Source: an uncultured Haemophilus sp. (GTDB lineage Bacteria > Pseudomonadota > Gammaproteobacteria > Enterobacterales > Pasteurellaceae). From it: a DNA stretch of 13,544 bases. The stretch spans positions 1-13,544 of the forward strand of contig CABSXY010000030.1 in NCBI GenBank assembly GCA_902481695.1. Reading direction: 5' to 3'. Made by a program: the position numbers and the translations under genes. Below the pieces are notes generated by a model. That model did no database searches and had not been told where the DNA came from. It worked only from the letters and a program-made list of their open reading frames with translations. Shown one piece after another: positions 7,159-13,401 of the stretch; the first letter of the stretch is position 1, and each line of letters opens with the position of its first letter.

Positions 7159-7186
7159 ATAATGGGCGATCTTACTTATCTCACAA
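7159..7186 (-). promoter_or_regulatory. Possible lpoA promoter in the lpoA-rsmI divergent gap
   Basis: On the minus strand TTGTGA (7181-7186) and CATTAT (7159-7164) are separated by 16 bases. Both match the sigma-70 elements only moderately. The implied start lies about 18 bases before the lpoA ATG, so the leader would be very short. The gap must hold start signals for both genes, but I could not pick out a convincing rsmI promoter. Confidence 0.27.
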
Positions 7187-7203
7187 TGTAAAAGCAAACA
7201 AAA

Positions 7204-8052
7204 ATGAATGATTTAACCGGAATTTTATATATTGTCGCCACGCCAATCGGGAATTTACAAGATATAACACAACGTGCTTTAGAAACCTTTTCACAAGTGG
7301 ATTTAATTGCTGCGGAAGACACGCGACACAGTGGTTTATTGCTCAGCCATTATGGTATCAAAAAGCCTTTTTTCGCCTTGCATGATCACAATGAACAAGA
7401 AAAAGCTCATGTATTGGTCGAAAAGCTAAAACAAGGCACCAATATTGCATTAATTTCTGATGCGGGAACCCCTTTAATTAGCGATCCAGGTTTTCATTTA
7501 GTGCGTCAATGTCGTGAGGCTGGCATTAAAGTGGTGCCATTACCCGGTGCTTGTGCGGCAATTACGGCATTATGTGCATCGGGAATTGCGTCAGACCGTT
7601 TTTGCTTTGAAGGCTTTTTACCGGCCAAAACCAAGGCGCGTAAAGATAAGTTAGAAAATATCGCAGAAGAAGACCGCACTTTAATCTTTTATGAATCAAC
7701 CCACCGCATTTTAGATACCCTTGCCGATATGCAAGATGTATTAGGTGGTGAACGCTATGTAGTACTAGCCCGTGAAATTACGAAAACGTGGGAAACCATT
7801 GTAGGGGATAAATTAAGTGATCTTCGTCAATGGTTAAGTGAAGATCCGAATCGCACGAAAGGTGAGATGGTGTTAATCGTGGAAGGCAAACCCAAATCAG
7901 AAGATAGCGAAGAATTTTCACCACAAGCAATTAAAGCGCTCACTTTGATTGCTAAAGAATTACCTTTAAAAAAAGCCGCAGCGATTGTGGCTGAACTTTA
8001 TGGTTATAAGAAAAATGCCTTATACCAATTTGGATTGGATCATTTAGATTAG
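7204..8052 (+). CDS. rsmI: 16S rRNA (cytidine-1402-2'-O)-methyltransferase RsmI
   Basis: RsmI uses S-adenosylmethionine to methylate the ribose 2'-OH of C1402 in the 16S rRNA decoding centre. The 282-residue product is close to E. coli RsmI (286). Family motifs appear in order: LYIVATPIGNLQDIT (8-22), AAEDTRHSGLLL (36-47), ISDAGTPLISDPGF (from about residue 83), PLPGACA and the later EFFLPAKT-like segment read here as FEGFLPAKTKARK, then FYESTHRI and AREITKTWET. This is the tetrapyrrole-methylase fold. A small C-terminal domain ends in KKNALYQFGLDHLD. The ribosome site before the ATG is poor. The gene diverges from lpoA as in E. coli and is followed 80 bases later by tldD. An uptake core lies at 7673-7681 within EDRTLIF. 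Confidence 0.95.
   Translation: MNDLTGILYIVATPIGNLQDITQRALETFSQVDLIAAEDTRHSGLLLSHYGIKKPFFALHDHNEQEKAHVLVEKLKQGTNIALISDAGTPLISDPGFHLVRQCREAGIKVVPLPGACAAITALCASGIASDRFCFEGFLPAKTKARKDKLENIAEEDRTLIFYESTHRILDTLADMQDVLGGERYVVLAREITKTWETIVGDKLSDLRQWLSEDPNRTKGEMVLIVEGKPKSEDSEEFSPQAIKALTLIAKELPLKKAAAIVAELYGYKKNALYQFGLDHLD
7673..7681 (+). repeat. DNA uptake sequence core inside rsmI
   Basis: An exact ACCGCACTT encodes part of EDRTLIFYE in rsmI. It is one of three unpaired uptake cores carried inside coding sequence in this window. Confidence 0.85.
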
Positions 8053-8063
8053 TCAAAAACTAT

Positions 8064-8098
8064 CCCCCTCTTTAGCAAAGAGGGGCGAGGGGAGATTT
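8064..8098 (+). repeat. GC-rich REP-like hairpin between rsmI and tldD
   Basis: A perfect 9-bp stem, CCCCTCTTT (8065-8073) with AAAGAGGGG (8077-8085), has a three-base AGC loop and is followed by CGAGGGGAGATTT. The second GAGGGG (8087-8092) could pair with the same CCCCTC (8065-8070), so two alternative stems exist. There is no U-tract, so it is not a standard terminator. The motif looks like short intergenic palindromes I recall from several bacterial genomes, but copy number cannot be judged because only one copy is in the window. It stands 35 bases before the tldD start and could modulate rsmI-tldD readthrough or RNA stability. Confidence 0.55.
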
Positions 8099-8132
8099 GG
8101 CAGAATTAATTTTTATAAATTTCGGAGAACAA

Positions 8133-9581
8133 ATGTTAAAAAAGGTTTCAGATACCTTACTTGCACCAAGTAATTTATCTCATCAATCATTGCTTAATAT
8201 TTTTGATGTGATGTCGCATCGTCATATTGATTATGCGGATCTTTATTTTCAATTAAGCCAAGATGAAAGCTGGGTATTAGAAGACAGTATTATTAAAGAA
8301 GGTGGCTTCCATATTGATCGTGGTGTTGGTGTACGCGCAGTTTCTGGCGAGAAAACAGGCTTTGCGTATTCCGATCAAATTAACTTAGCGTCATTACAAC
8401 AATGTGCAGAGGCCGTAAAAGGTATCGCACAAATTAAAGAAGGCAATTTAATTTCGCCTCAAGCATTTAATGCGGTGAATGCGGTTCAGCGTTATGCGGC
8501 GATTAACCCGTTAGAAAGTTTAAGTAAAGAGAAAAAGATCGAGTTATTACACTTAGTGGATCGTACAGCGCGAGCTGAAGATCCTCGTGTTACACATGTC
8601 TCTGCAGCATTAAGTTCAATTTATGAAGAAGTGTTAGTGGTCGCAACAGATGGTACACTGGCCGCAGATATTCGCCCGCTTGTGCGTTTATCCATTTCTG
8701 TTCTTGTTGAAGAAGATGGTAAACGTGAGCGCGGTAGCTGTGGTTCAGGTGGACGCTTTGGCTTAGATTGGTTTTTTGAAGTGGTAAATGGGGACATTCG
8801 TGCCGTTAATTTTGCCAAAGAAGCGGTTCGTCAAGCCCTTGTGAATTTAAGTGCGATCGCTGCGCCAGCAGGATTAATGCCTGTGGTATTAGGGGCTGGT
8901 TGGCCTGGCGTGTTGCTCCATGAAGCAGTAGGACACGGTTTAGAAGGGGATTTCAACCGCAAAGAAAGCTCTTTATTTACAGGAAAAATTGGTGAGTTAG
9001 TGACGTCGCCATTATGTACGATTGTGGATGACGGTACATTACAAAACCGCCGTGGTTCTTTAACCATTGATGATGAAGGCGTGCCAAGCCAATGTAACGT
9101 TTTAATCAAAGACGGGATTTTGCAAGGCTACATGCAAGATAAACTCAATGCACGATTAATGGGCGTGAAACCGACAGGAAATGGTCGTCGTGAATCTTAT
9201 GCACATTTGCCAATGCCGCGAATGACGAATACCTATATGTTGGCTGGTCAAAGTAAATTTGACGATTTAATCGCTTCTGTGGATCGTGGTATTTATGCAC
9301 CGCACTTCGGTGGTGGGCAAGTGGATATCACCTCAGGTAAATTTGTGTTCTCGACATCTGAAGCTTATCTTATTGAAAAAGGCAAAATCACCAAACCGGT
9401 TAAAGGTGCAACGTTAATTGGCAGCGGTATCGATGTGATGCAAAAAGTCTCTATGGTCGCAGATGAAACCGATTTGGATCTCGGGATTGGCGTTTGTGGC
9501 AAAGATGGCCAAAGTGTACCGGTCGGTGTTGGTCAACCCGCCTTGAAAATTGATGAAATCACCGTTGGTGGAACAAATTAA
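8133..9581 (+). CDS. tldD: Metalloprotease subunit TldD (U62 family)
   Basis: TldD pairs with TldE/PmbA to form a zinc protease that degrades unfolded peptides and, in some bacteria, matures microcins or helps remove the CcdA antitoxin. The 482-residue product matches the length of E. coli TldD (481). The zinc motif HEAVGH (His263-Glu264-x3-His268) sits in LLHEAVGHGLEGD. Other signatures are ESWVLEDSIIKEGG, GVGVRAVSGEKTGFAYSDQ near the N-terminus, and GVCGKDGQSVPVGVGQPALKI near the end. The ATG at 8133 is chosen because MLKKVSDTLLAP aligns with the E. coli start and CGGAGAAC precedes it. A TTG at 8097 would add 12 residues encoded by repeat-flanking DNA and is unlikely. The partner gene tldE is not in the window. 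A strong terminator follows 6 bases after the stop. Confidence 0.95.
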   Translation: MLKKVSDTLLAPSNLSHQSLLNIFDVMSHRHIDYADLYFQLSQDESWVLEDSIIKEGGFHIDRGVGVRAVSGEKTGFAYSDQINLASLQQCAEAVKGIAQIKEGNLISPQAFNAVNAVQRYAAINPLESLSKEKKIELLHLVDRTARAEDPRVTHVSAALSSIYEEVLVVATDGTLAADIRPLVRLSISVLVEEDGKRERGSCGSGGRFGLDWFFEVVNGDIRAVNFAKEAVRQALVNLSAIAAPAGLMPVVLGAGWPGVLLHEAVGHGLEGDFNRKESSLFTGKIGELVTSPLCTIVDDGTLQNRRGSLTIDDEGVPSQCNVLIKDGILQGYMQDKLNARLMGVKPTGNGRRESYAHLPMPRMTNTYMLAGQSKFDDLIASVDRGIYAPHFGGGQVDITSGKFVFSTSEAYLIEKGKITKPVKGATLIGSGIDVMQKVSMVADETDLDLGIGVCGKDGQSVPVGVGQPALKIDEITVGGTN

Positions 9582-9587
9582 GCATGC

Positions 9588-9616
9588 AGCCCGATAAATC
9601 ATATCGGGCTTTTTTG
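9588..9616 (+). terminator. Rho-independent terminator of tldD
   Basis: A perfect 9-bp stem, AGCCCGATA (9588-9596) with TATCGGGCT (9602-9610), has a five-base loop and runs directly into TTTTTTG. It begins 6 bases after the tldD stop. Confidence 0.93.
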
Positions 9617-9628
9617 TTCCTTTTATTT

Positions 9629-9637
9629 AAGTGCGGT
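9629..9637 (+). repeat. DNA uptake sequence with extended AT-rich tail
   Basis: An exact AAGTGCGGT is followed by two T-rich runs about one helical turn apart (9641-9645 and 9651-9655). This is the extended layout described for Haemophilus uptake sequences. It is the only unpaired intergenic copy in the window, lying just past the tldD terminator. Confidence 0.88.
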
Positions 9638-9727
9638 CAGTTTTTCGCTATTTTTATTCATCGCTTTCTCAGGAATAATCATTGGGTTAAGCGAGCAATT
9701 CTGCATACGATATTTTCATATCCACAC

Positions 9728-9749
9728 TTTTGTGATCCCTATCACAATA
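9728..9749. promoter_or_regulatory. CRP (cAMP receptor protein) binding site upstream of pntA
   Basis: TGTGATCCCTATCACA at 9731-9746 is a perfect TGTGA-N6-TCACA palindrome, the CRP consensus core. It lies about 150 bases before the pntA start. Its centre is at 9738.5, which is -71.5 relative to the proposed start near 9810, a face-of-helix position used for class I activation. CRP also controls competence in Haemophilus, but this site has the ordinary CRP form. Confidence 0.75.
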
Positions 9750-9794
9750 TCTTGTAAAACCAGTTAAAAAATTTCCCCAAACAATCGCAATAAG

Positions 9795-9803
9795 TGATAC
9801 ATT
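9795..9803 (+). promoter_or_regulatory. Possible pntA extended -10 element
   Basis: TGATACATT fits the extended -10 form TGnTAnnnT. No good -35 hexamer lies 17 bases upstream (CCCCAA at 9775-9780), as is common for activator-dependent promoters, and the CRP site is suitably placed. The leader to pntA would be about 78 bases. Confidence 0.35.
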
Positions 9804-9887
9804 TATCGTTGCATGACTTTTTGTCATTTAAGAGACAGGGACAGGCGTGAGTTTGTCTGAAATTTCATCAACCAGAGGGAAACATTT

Positions 9888-11429
9888 ATGTTAATTGGTG
9901 TACCTAGAGAACTGCTTGAGAGCGAAAATCGTGTGGCGGCAACGCCAAAAACGGTTCAGCAGATCTTAAAACTGGGCTTTGATGTCATCGTAGAACACGA
10001 TGCGGGATTCAAAGCAAGTTTTGAAGACCAAGCATTTATCGACGCCGGCGCAAAAATTGGCTCAAGTTCAGAAGTGTGGCATTCGGATGTGATTTTTAAA
10101 GTGAATCCACCAACGGATGCAGAAATTGATCAAATGAAGGAAGGTGCAACACTTGTGAGCTTCATTTGGCGGGCACAAAATCCGGATTTAATGAAAAAAC
10201 TCACGTCGAAAAAAATTAATGTATTAGCGATGGATTCTGTGCCACGTATTTCCCGTGCGCAAGCGCTTGATGCATTAAGCTCTATGGCGAATATTTCTGG
10301 TTATCGTGCGGTGATTGAAGCAGCTCATGAATTTGGTAGTTTCTTCACTGGACAAATTACTGCAGCAGGTAAAGTACCACCGGCAAAAGTGTTAGTCATT
10401 GGTGCGGGTGTTGCAGGTCTTGCGGCGATTGGTGCAGCGAATAGCCTTGGTGCGATTGTACGTGCTTTTGACTCTCGTCCTGAAGTAAAAGAACAAGTAC
10501 AAAGTATGGGCGCGTCTTTCTTAGAAATTGATTTTAAAGAAGAAGGCGGTAGCGGCGATGGTTACGCGAAAGTGATGTCAGAAGAATTTAACCGTCGTGC
10601 GATGGAGCTTTATGCGGAACAAGCGAAAGAAGTGGATATCATTATTACCACTGCAGCGATTCCGGGTAAACCAGCCCCTCGCTTGATCACAAAAGAAATG
10701 GTTGATTCCATGAAACCGGGTTCTGTGGTGGTGGACTTAGCCGCTGCAACTGGTGGTAACTGTGCTTACACTGAAGCGGGTAAAGTCGTTACCACTGAAA
10801 ACCAAGTGAAAGTGATTGGTTACACCGATTTCCCAAGCCGTTTACCGACACAATCTTCCCAACTTTACGGTACAAACTTAGTTAATTTATTAAAACTACT
10901 TTGTAAAGAAAAAGACGGCAAGATCAATATCGATTTTGACGATGTGGTATTACGCGGTGTGACTGTGGTACTTGATGGTGAAGAAATTCCACCAGCGCAA
11001 ATCCAAGTGTCAGCACAACCAAAACAAGAAGCGAAAGCGGCACAAAGTGCGGTTAAAAAAGAGGAAGAAAAACCAGCAGATCCTCGCATCAAATACGGTG
11101 TGATGGCGGGTGTTGGTGTGTTATTCCTCTGGCTTGCGTCTGTGGCGCCAGCGGCATTCCTTTCTCACTTCACCGTATTCGTATTAGCTTGTGTAGTTGG
11201 TTATTATGTGGTTTGGAATGTTAGCCACGCTTTACACACCCCACTTATGGCGGTAACCAATGCGATTTCAGGTATCATCATTGTGGGTGCATTACTGCAA
11301 ATTAGACAACCAACAGGCAACTTCTTCATTGATGCATTAGCCTTTGTGGCAATCTTGGTGGCAAGCATCAACATCTTTGGTGGTTTCCGTGTAACCCAAC
11401 GTATGTTGGCGATGTTTAGAAAAGGTTAA
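9888..11429 (+). CDS. pntA: NAD(P) transhydrogenase alpha subunit PntA
   Basis: PntA carries the NAD(H)-binding domain I and the first membrane helices of the proton-translocating transhydrogenase, which couples proton flow into the cell to hydride transfer from NADH to NADP+. The 513 residues (E. coli 510) start with MLIGVPRELLESENRVAATP, typical of the alanine-dehydrogenase/PNT N-terminus. The Rossmann motif G172-A-G-V-A-G177 is in VLVIGAGVAGLAAIG, followed by RAFDSRPEV. Domain I ends with DFPSRLPTQSSQLYGTNL and the region around 370. A charged, lysine/glutamate-rich linker (about 372-400) leads to four membrane helices from about residue 401, including HALHTPLMAVTNAISGII. The linker contains a DNA uptake core. 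The ribosome site AGAGGG is eight bases before the ATG. pntB follows after 10 bases. Confidence 0.97.
   Translation: MLIGVPRELLESENRVAATPKTVQQILKLGFDVIVEHDAGFKASFEDQAFIDAGAKIGSSSEVWHSDVIFKVNPPTDAEIDQMKEGATLVSFIWRAQNPDLMKKLTSKKINVLAMDSVPRISRAQALDALSSMANISGYRAVIEAAHEFGSFFTGQITAAGKVPPAKVLVIGAGVAGLAAIGAANSLGAIVRAFDSRPEVKEQVQSMGASFLEIDFKEEGGSGDGYAKVMSEEFNRRAMELYAEQAKEVDIIITTAAIPGKPAPRLITKEMVDSMKPGSVVVDLAAATGGNCAYTEAGKVVTTENQVKVIGYTDFPSRLPTQSSQLYGTNLVNLLKLLCKEKDGKINIDFDDVVLRGVTVVLDGEEIPPAQIQVSAQPKQEAKAAQSAVKKEEEKPADPRIKYGVMAGVGVLFLWLASVAPAAFLSHFTVFVLACVVGYYVVWNVSHALHTPLMAVTNAISGIIIVGALLQIRQPTGNFFIDALAFVAILVASINIFGGFRVTQRMLAMFRKG
11045..11053 (+). repeat. DNA uptake sequence core in the PntA linker
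   Basis: An exact AAGTGCGGT spans codons 386-389 of pntA (Q-S-A-V), in the hydrophilic linker between the NAD-binding domain and the membrane helices. This is a position with little constraint on the protein. Confidence 0.88.
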
Positions 11430-11439
11430 GGAGAAGACG

Positions 11440-12819
11440 ATGTCTGAAGGTTTAGTACAAGCAGCCTATATTATCGCTGCATTACTTTTCATTATGAGCT
11501 TAGCCGGTCTTTCTAAACATGAAACGGCAAAAGCCGGTTGTTGGTATGGTATTGTCGGTATGACAATTGCCCTTGTTGCAACCATTTTCGGCCCGCAATC
11601 AGAAGGTACATTATGGATTATCATTGCGATGATCATCGGTGGCGTGATTGGTGTTCAACGTGCATTAAAAGTTGAAATGACTGAAATGCCTGAACTCGTT
11701 GCGATCCTTCACAGCTTTGTAGGTTTAGCAGCAGTGCTCGTAGGCTTTAACAGTTACGGTTTAACATACGAAACTGATCCTGTGTTAATGAATATCCATA
11801 ACGTTGAAGTATTCTTAGGGATCTTCATCGGTGCGGTCACATTCACGGGTTCTATCGTCGCATTCGGTAAATTAAGCGGCAAAATCAATTCAAAAGCATT
11901 AATGTTGCCACATCGCCATAAATTAAATTTAGCGGCGTTAGTAGTTTCTGCTTTATTGATGGTCGCTTTCTTAAACAACCCAGATAATATCTTCCCAGTG
12001 TTACTCATGACCGCGATTGCACTTGCATTCGGCTGGCACTTAGTGGCATCTATCGGTGGTGCGGATATGCCGGTTGTGGTTTCAATGCTTAACTCTTATT
12101 CTGGTTGGGCAGCGGCTGCAGCAGGTTTCATGCTAAGCAATGACTTGCTTATCGTCACAGGTGCATTAGTGGGTTCTTCTGGTGCGATTCTTTCTTACAT
12201 TATGTGTAAAGCGATGAACCGCTCATTTATCAGCGTTATCGCAGGTGGTTTTGGTAATGATGTTCAAGTATCTTCTGATGAAGAACAAGGTGAACACCGT
12301 GAAACAACCGCAGAAGAAGTGGCTGAATTACTTAAAAATGCAAGCTCTGTAATCATCACTCCAGGATATGGTATGGCGGTAGCACAAGCGCAATATCCAG
12401 TGGCTGAAATTACAGCGAAATTGCGTGAGCGTGGCATTAACGTGCGTTTTGGTATTCACCCTGTTGCGGGTCGTTTACCGGGTCATATGAACGTACTTTT
12501 AGCGGAAGCAAAAGTGCCTTATGACATCGTGCTTGAAATGGATGAAATCAATGATGATTTCGCGGATACTGATGTGGTATTGGTTATCGGTGCAAACGAC
12601 ACCGTAAACCCAGCGGCGATGGAAGATCCAAACAGCCCAATTGCAGGTATGCCAGTGTTAGAAGTATGGAAAGCACAAAACGTTATCGTATTCAAACGCT
12701 CTATGGCGGTAGGTTACGCAGGCGTTCAAAACCCATTATTCTTCAAAGAAAACACTCAAATGCTCTTTGGTGATGCAAAAGAACGTGTTGATGACATTCT
12801 TACTGCATTAAACAAATAA
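11440..12819 (+). CDS. pntB: NAD(P) transhydrogenase beta subunit PntB
   Basis: PntB supplies most of the proton channel (domain II) and the NADP(H)-binding domain III in the inner membrane. It has 459 residues (E. coli 462). Residues 1 to about 265 form a series of hydrophobic helices, including the family segments GLAAVLVGFNSYG, KALMLPHRHKLNL, DMPVVVSMLNSYSGWAAAAAGFML and GGFGNDVQV. An acidic hinge (SSDEEQGEHRETT) leads to domain III with PGYGMAVAQAQYPV (from Pro308), RFGIHPVAGRLPGHMNVLLAEA, VVLVIGANDTVNPAA and FKRSMAVGYAGVQNPLF, the NADP-binding motifs. TAAGGAG lies six bases before the ATG, and its TAA is the pntA stop, so the two subunits are closely coupled. An uptake-sequence terminator ends the operon. 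Confidence 0.97.
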   Translation: MSEGLVQAAYIIAALLFIMSLAGLSKHETAKAGCWYGIVGMTIALVATIFGPQSEGTLWIIIAMIIGGVIGVQRALKVEMTEMPELVAILHSFVGLAAVLVGFNSYGLTYETDPVLMNIHNVEVFLGIFIGAVTFTGSIVAFGKLSGKINSKALMLPHRHKLNLAALVVSALLMVAFLNNPDNIFPVLLMTAIALAFGWHLVASIGGADMPVVVSMLNSYSGWAAAAAGFMLSNDLLIVTGALVGSSGAILSYIMCKAMNRSFISVIAGGFGNDVQVSSDEEQGEHRETTAEEVAELLKNASSVIITPGYGMAVAQAQYPVAEITAKLRERGINVRFGIHPVAGRLPGHMNVLLAEAKVPYDIVLEMDEINDDFADTDVVLVIGANDTVNPAAMEDPNSPIAGMPVLEVWKAQNVIVFKRSMAVGYAGVQNPLFFKENTQMLFGDAKERVDDILTALNK

Positions 12820-12841
12820 GCAAAAAACTGAAGTAAAACTG

Positions 12842-12875
12842 ACCGCACTTTGAGAGATTAAAGTGCGGTTTTTTT
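12842..12875 (+). terminator. Rho-independent terminator of pntAB made from an uptake-sequence inverted pair
   Basis: ACCGCACTTT (12842-12851) pairs with AAAGTGCGGT (12860-12869), a 10-bp stem with an 8-base loop, followed directly by TTTTTTG. Both arms are complete uptake cores. It begins 22 bases after the pntB stop. Confidence 0.92.
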
Positions 12876-12900
12876 GTATGTTTTTTAGTGCGTATATGAT
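12874..12900 (+). promoter_or_regulatory. Weak candidate promoter for the small lipoprotein gene
   Basis: TATGAT (12895-12900) is a good -10 match, with TTGTAT (12874-12879) 15 bases upstream, which is shorter than ideal. It lies just past the pntB terminator and about 70 bases before the next gene, where a promoter is expected. Confidence 0.25.
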
Positions 12901-12968
12901 TAAATAACCGAACTTTAAGAAGTAATACACTAACTTCCCAAAATCAAAATAGGCGAGGAAACGATAAG

Positions 12969-13328
12969 ATGAGATTTACATTAGCACTATTATTATCTCT
13001 AACTTTGTTTGGTTGTTCTTTTGGAGGATTTAAGCCAGCACCACAATATTATCATTGGCGTTTGCATAATGCGGATGCATTATTCCCTGAATCAGATCCT
13101 AATGTTTTAACTAAATATGTTGATAGAAAAGAAAAAGATATGAAGAATTGCGGTATGGATTATGTAACAGGAGAAAGTATTAATCCAGAAGTGAATCTTT
13201 GCTTAGAGAAAAAAGGTTGGTATCTTGAAGGTGGTCCAGTTTGTGAAGAAAGATTAATGTGGGATAGCCCAATATGTATCCAATGGCGAAAAAAACACAG
13301 CAAGCCTGATGCTAAGCCTTGGCAGTAA
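12969..13328 (+). CDS. Small cysteine-containing lipoprotein of unknown function
   Basis: I do not recognise a named family for this 119-residue protein. The signal peptide MRFTLALLLSLTLFGC ends in the lipobox LFGC, so Cys16 should be acylated. Ser follows it rather than Asp, which favours outer-membrane sorting. The mature part has four further cysteines (Cys61, 78, 92, 103), enough for two disulfides in the periplasm, and is rich in aromatic residues. The stretch MKNCGMDY and then NLCLEKKGWYLEGGPVC resembles the C...CMxxKGY/W pattern seen in many small Gram-negative lipoproteins. GAGGAAA lies before the ATG at a slightly long spacing. It stands alone between two uptake-sequence terminators, so it is probably a single-gene unit. 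Its AT-rich coding style suggests an accessory gene. Confidence 0.8.
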   Translation: MRFTLALLLSLTLFGCSFGGFKPAPQYYHWRLHNADALFPESDPNVLTKYVDRKEKDMKNCGMDYVTGESINPEVNLCLEKKGWYLEGGPVCEERLMWDSPICIQWRKKHSKPDAKPWQ

Positions 13329-13343
13329 TTAAAAAAGGCGCTT

Positions 13344-13401
13344 AAAAGTGCGGTCAATATTCAGTGAATTCTAAAATCTCTTGAATATTGACCGCACTTT
13401 T
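13344..13401. terminator. Long bidirectional uptake-sequence hairpin between convergent ORFs
   Basis: A perfect 20-bp stem (13344-13363 with 13382-13401) has an 18-base loop. The arms contain AAGTGCGGT (13346-13354) and ACCGCACTT (13391-13399). It starts 15 bases after the lipoprotein stop, and its right edge touches the stop of the minus-strand partial ORF. Only short T runs flank it (TTTTCT rightward), so termination may rely on stem strength. It is placed to end transcription from both sides. Confidence 0.8.

Larger units (their letters stand above)
9582..9887. other. 306-base tldD-pntA intergenic region
   Basis: The gap holds, in order, the tldD terminator, one unpaired uptake sequence with an AT-rich tail, a CRP-type palindrome, a possible extended -10, a small ATGAC-ttttt-GTCAT hairpin at 9813-9827, and an AGAGGG ribosome site eight bases before the pntA ATG. 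I see no plausible gene in it. Confidence 0.8.

Noticed and set aside
8097..8132. N-terminal extension of TldD from a TTG start
   Set aside because: The extra 12 residues are encoded right after the GC-rich repeat and have no counterpart in E. coli TldD. The ATG at 8133 has a clear ribosome site and aligns with the family start.
8621..9109. Open frames on the minus strand opposite tldD
   Set aside because: They lack ribosome sites and family resemblance, and they mirror the codon pattern of the certain tldD gene. The same holds for the other antisense frames under nrdA, nrdB, lpoA, pntA and pntB.
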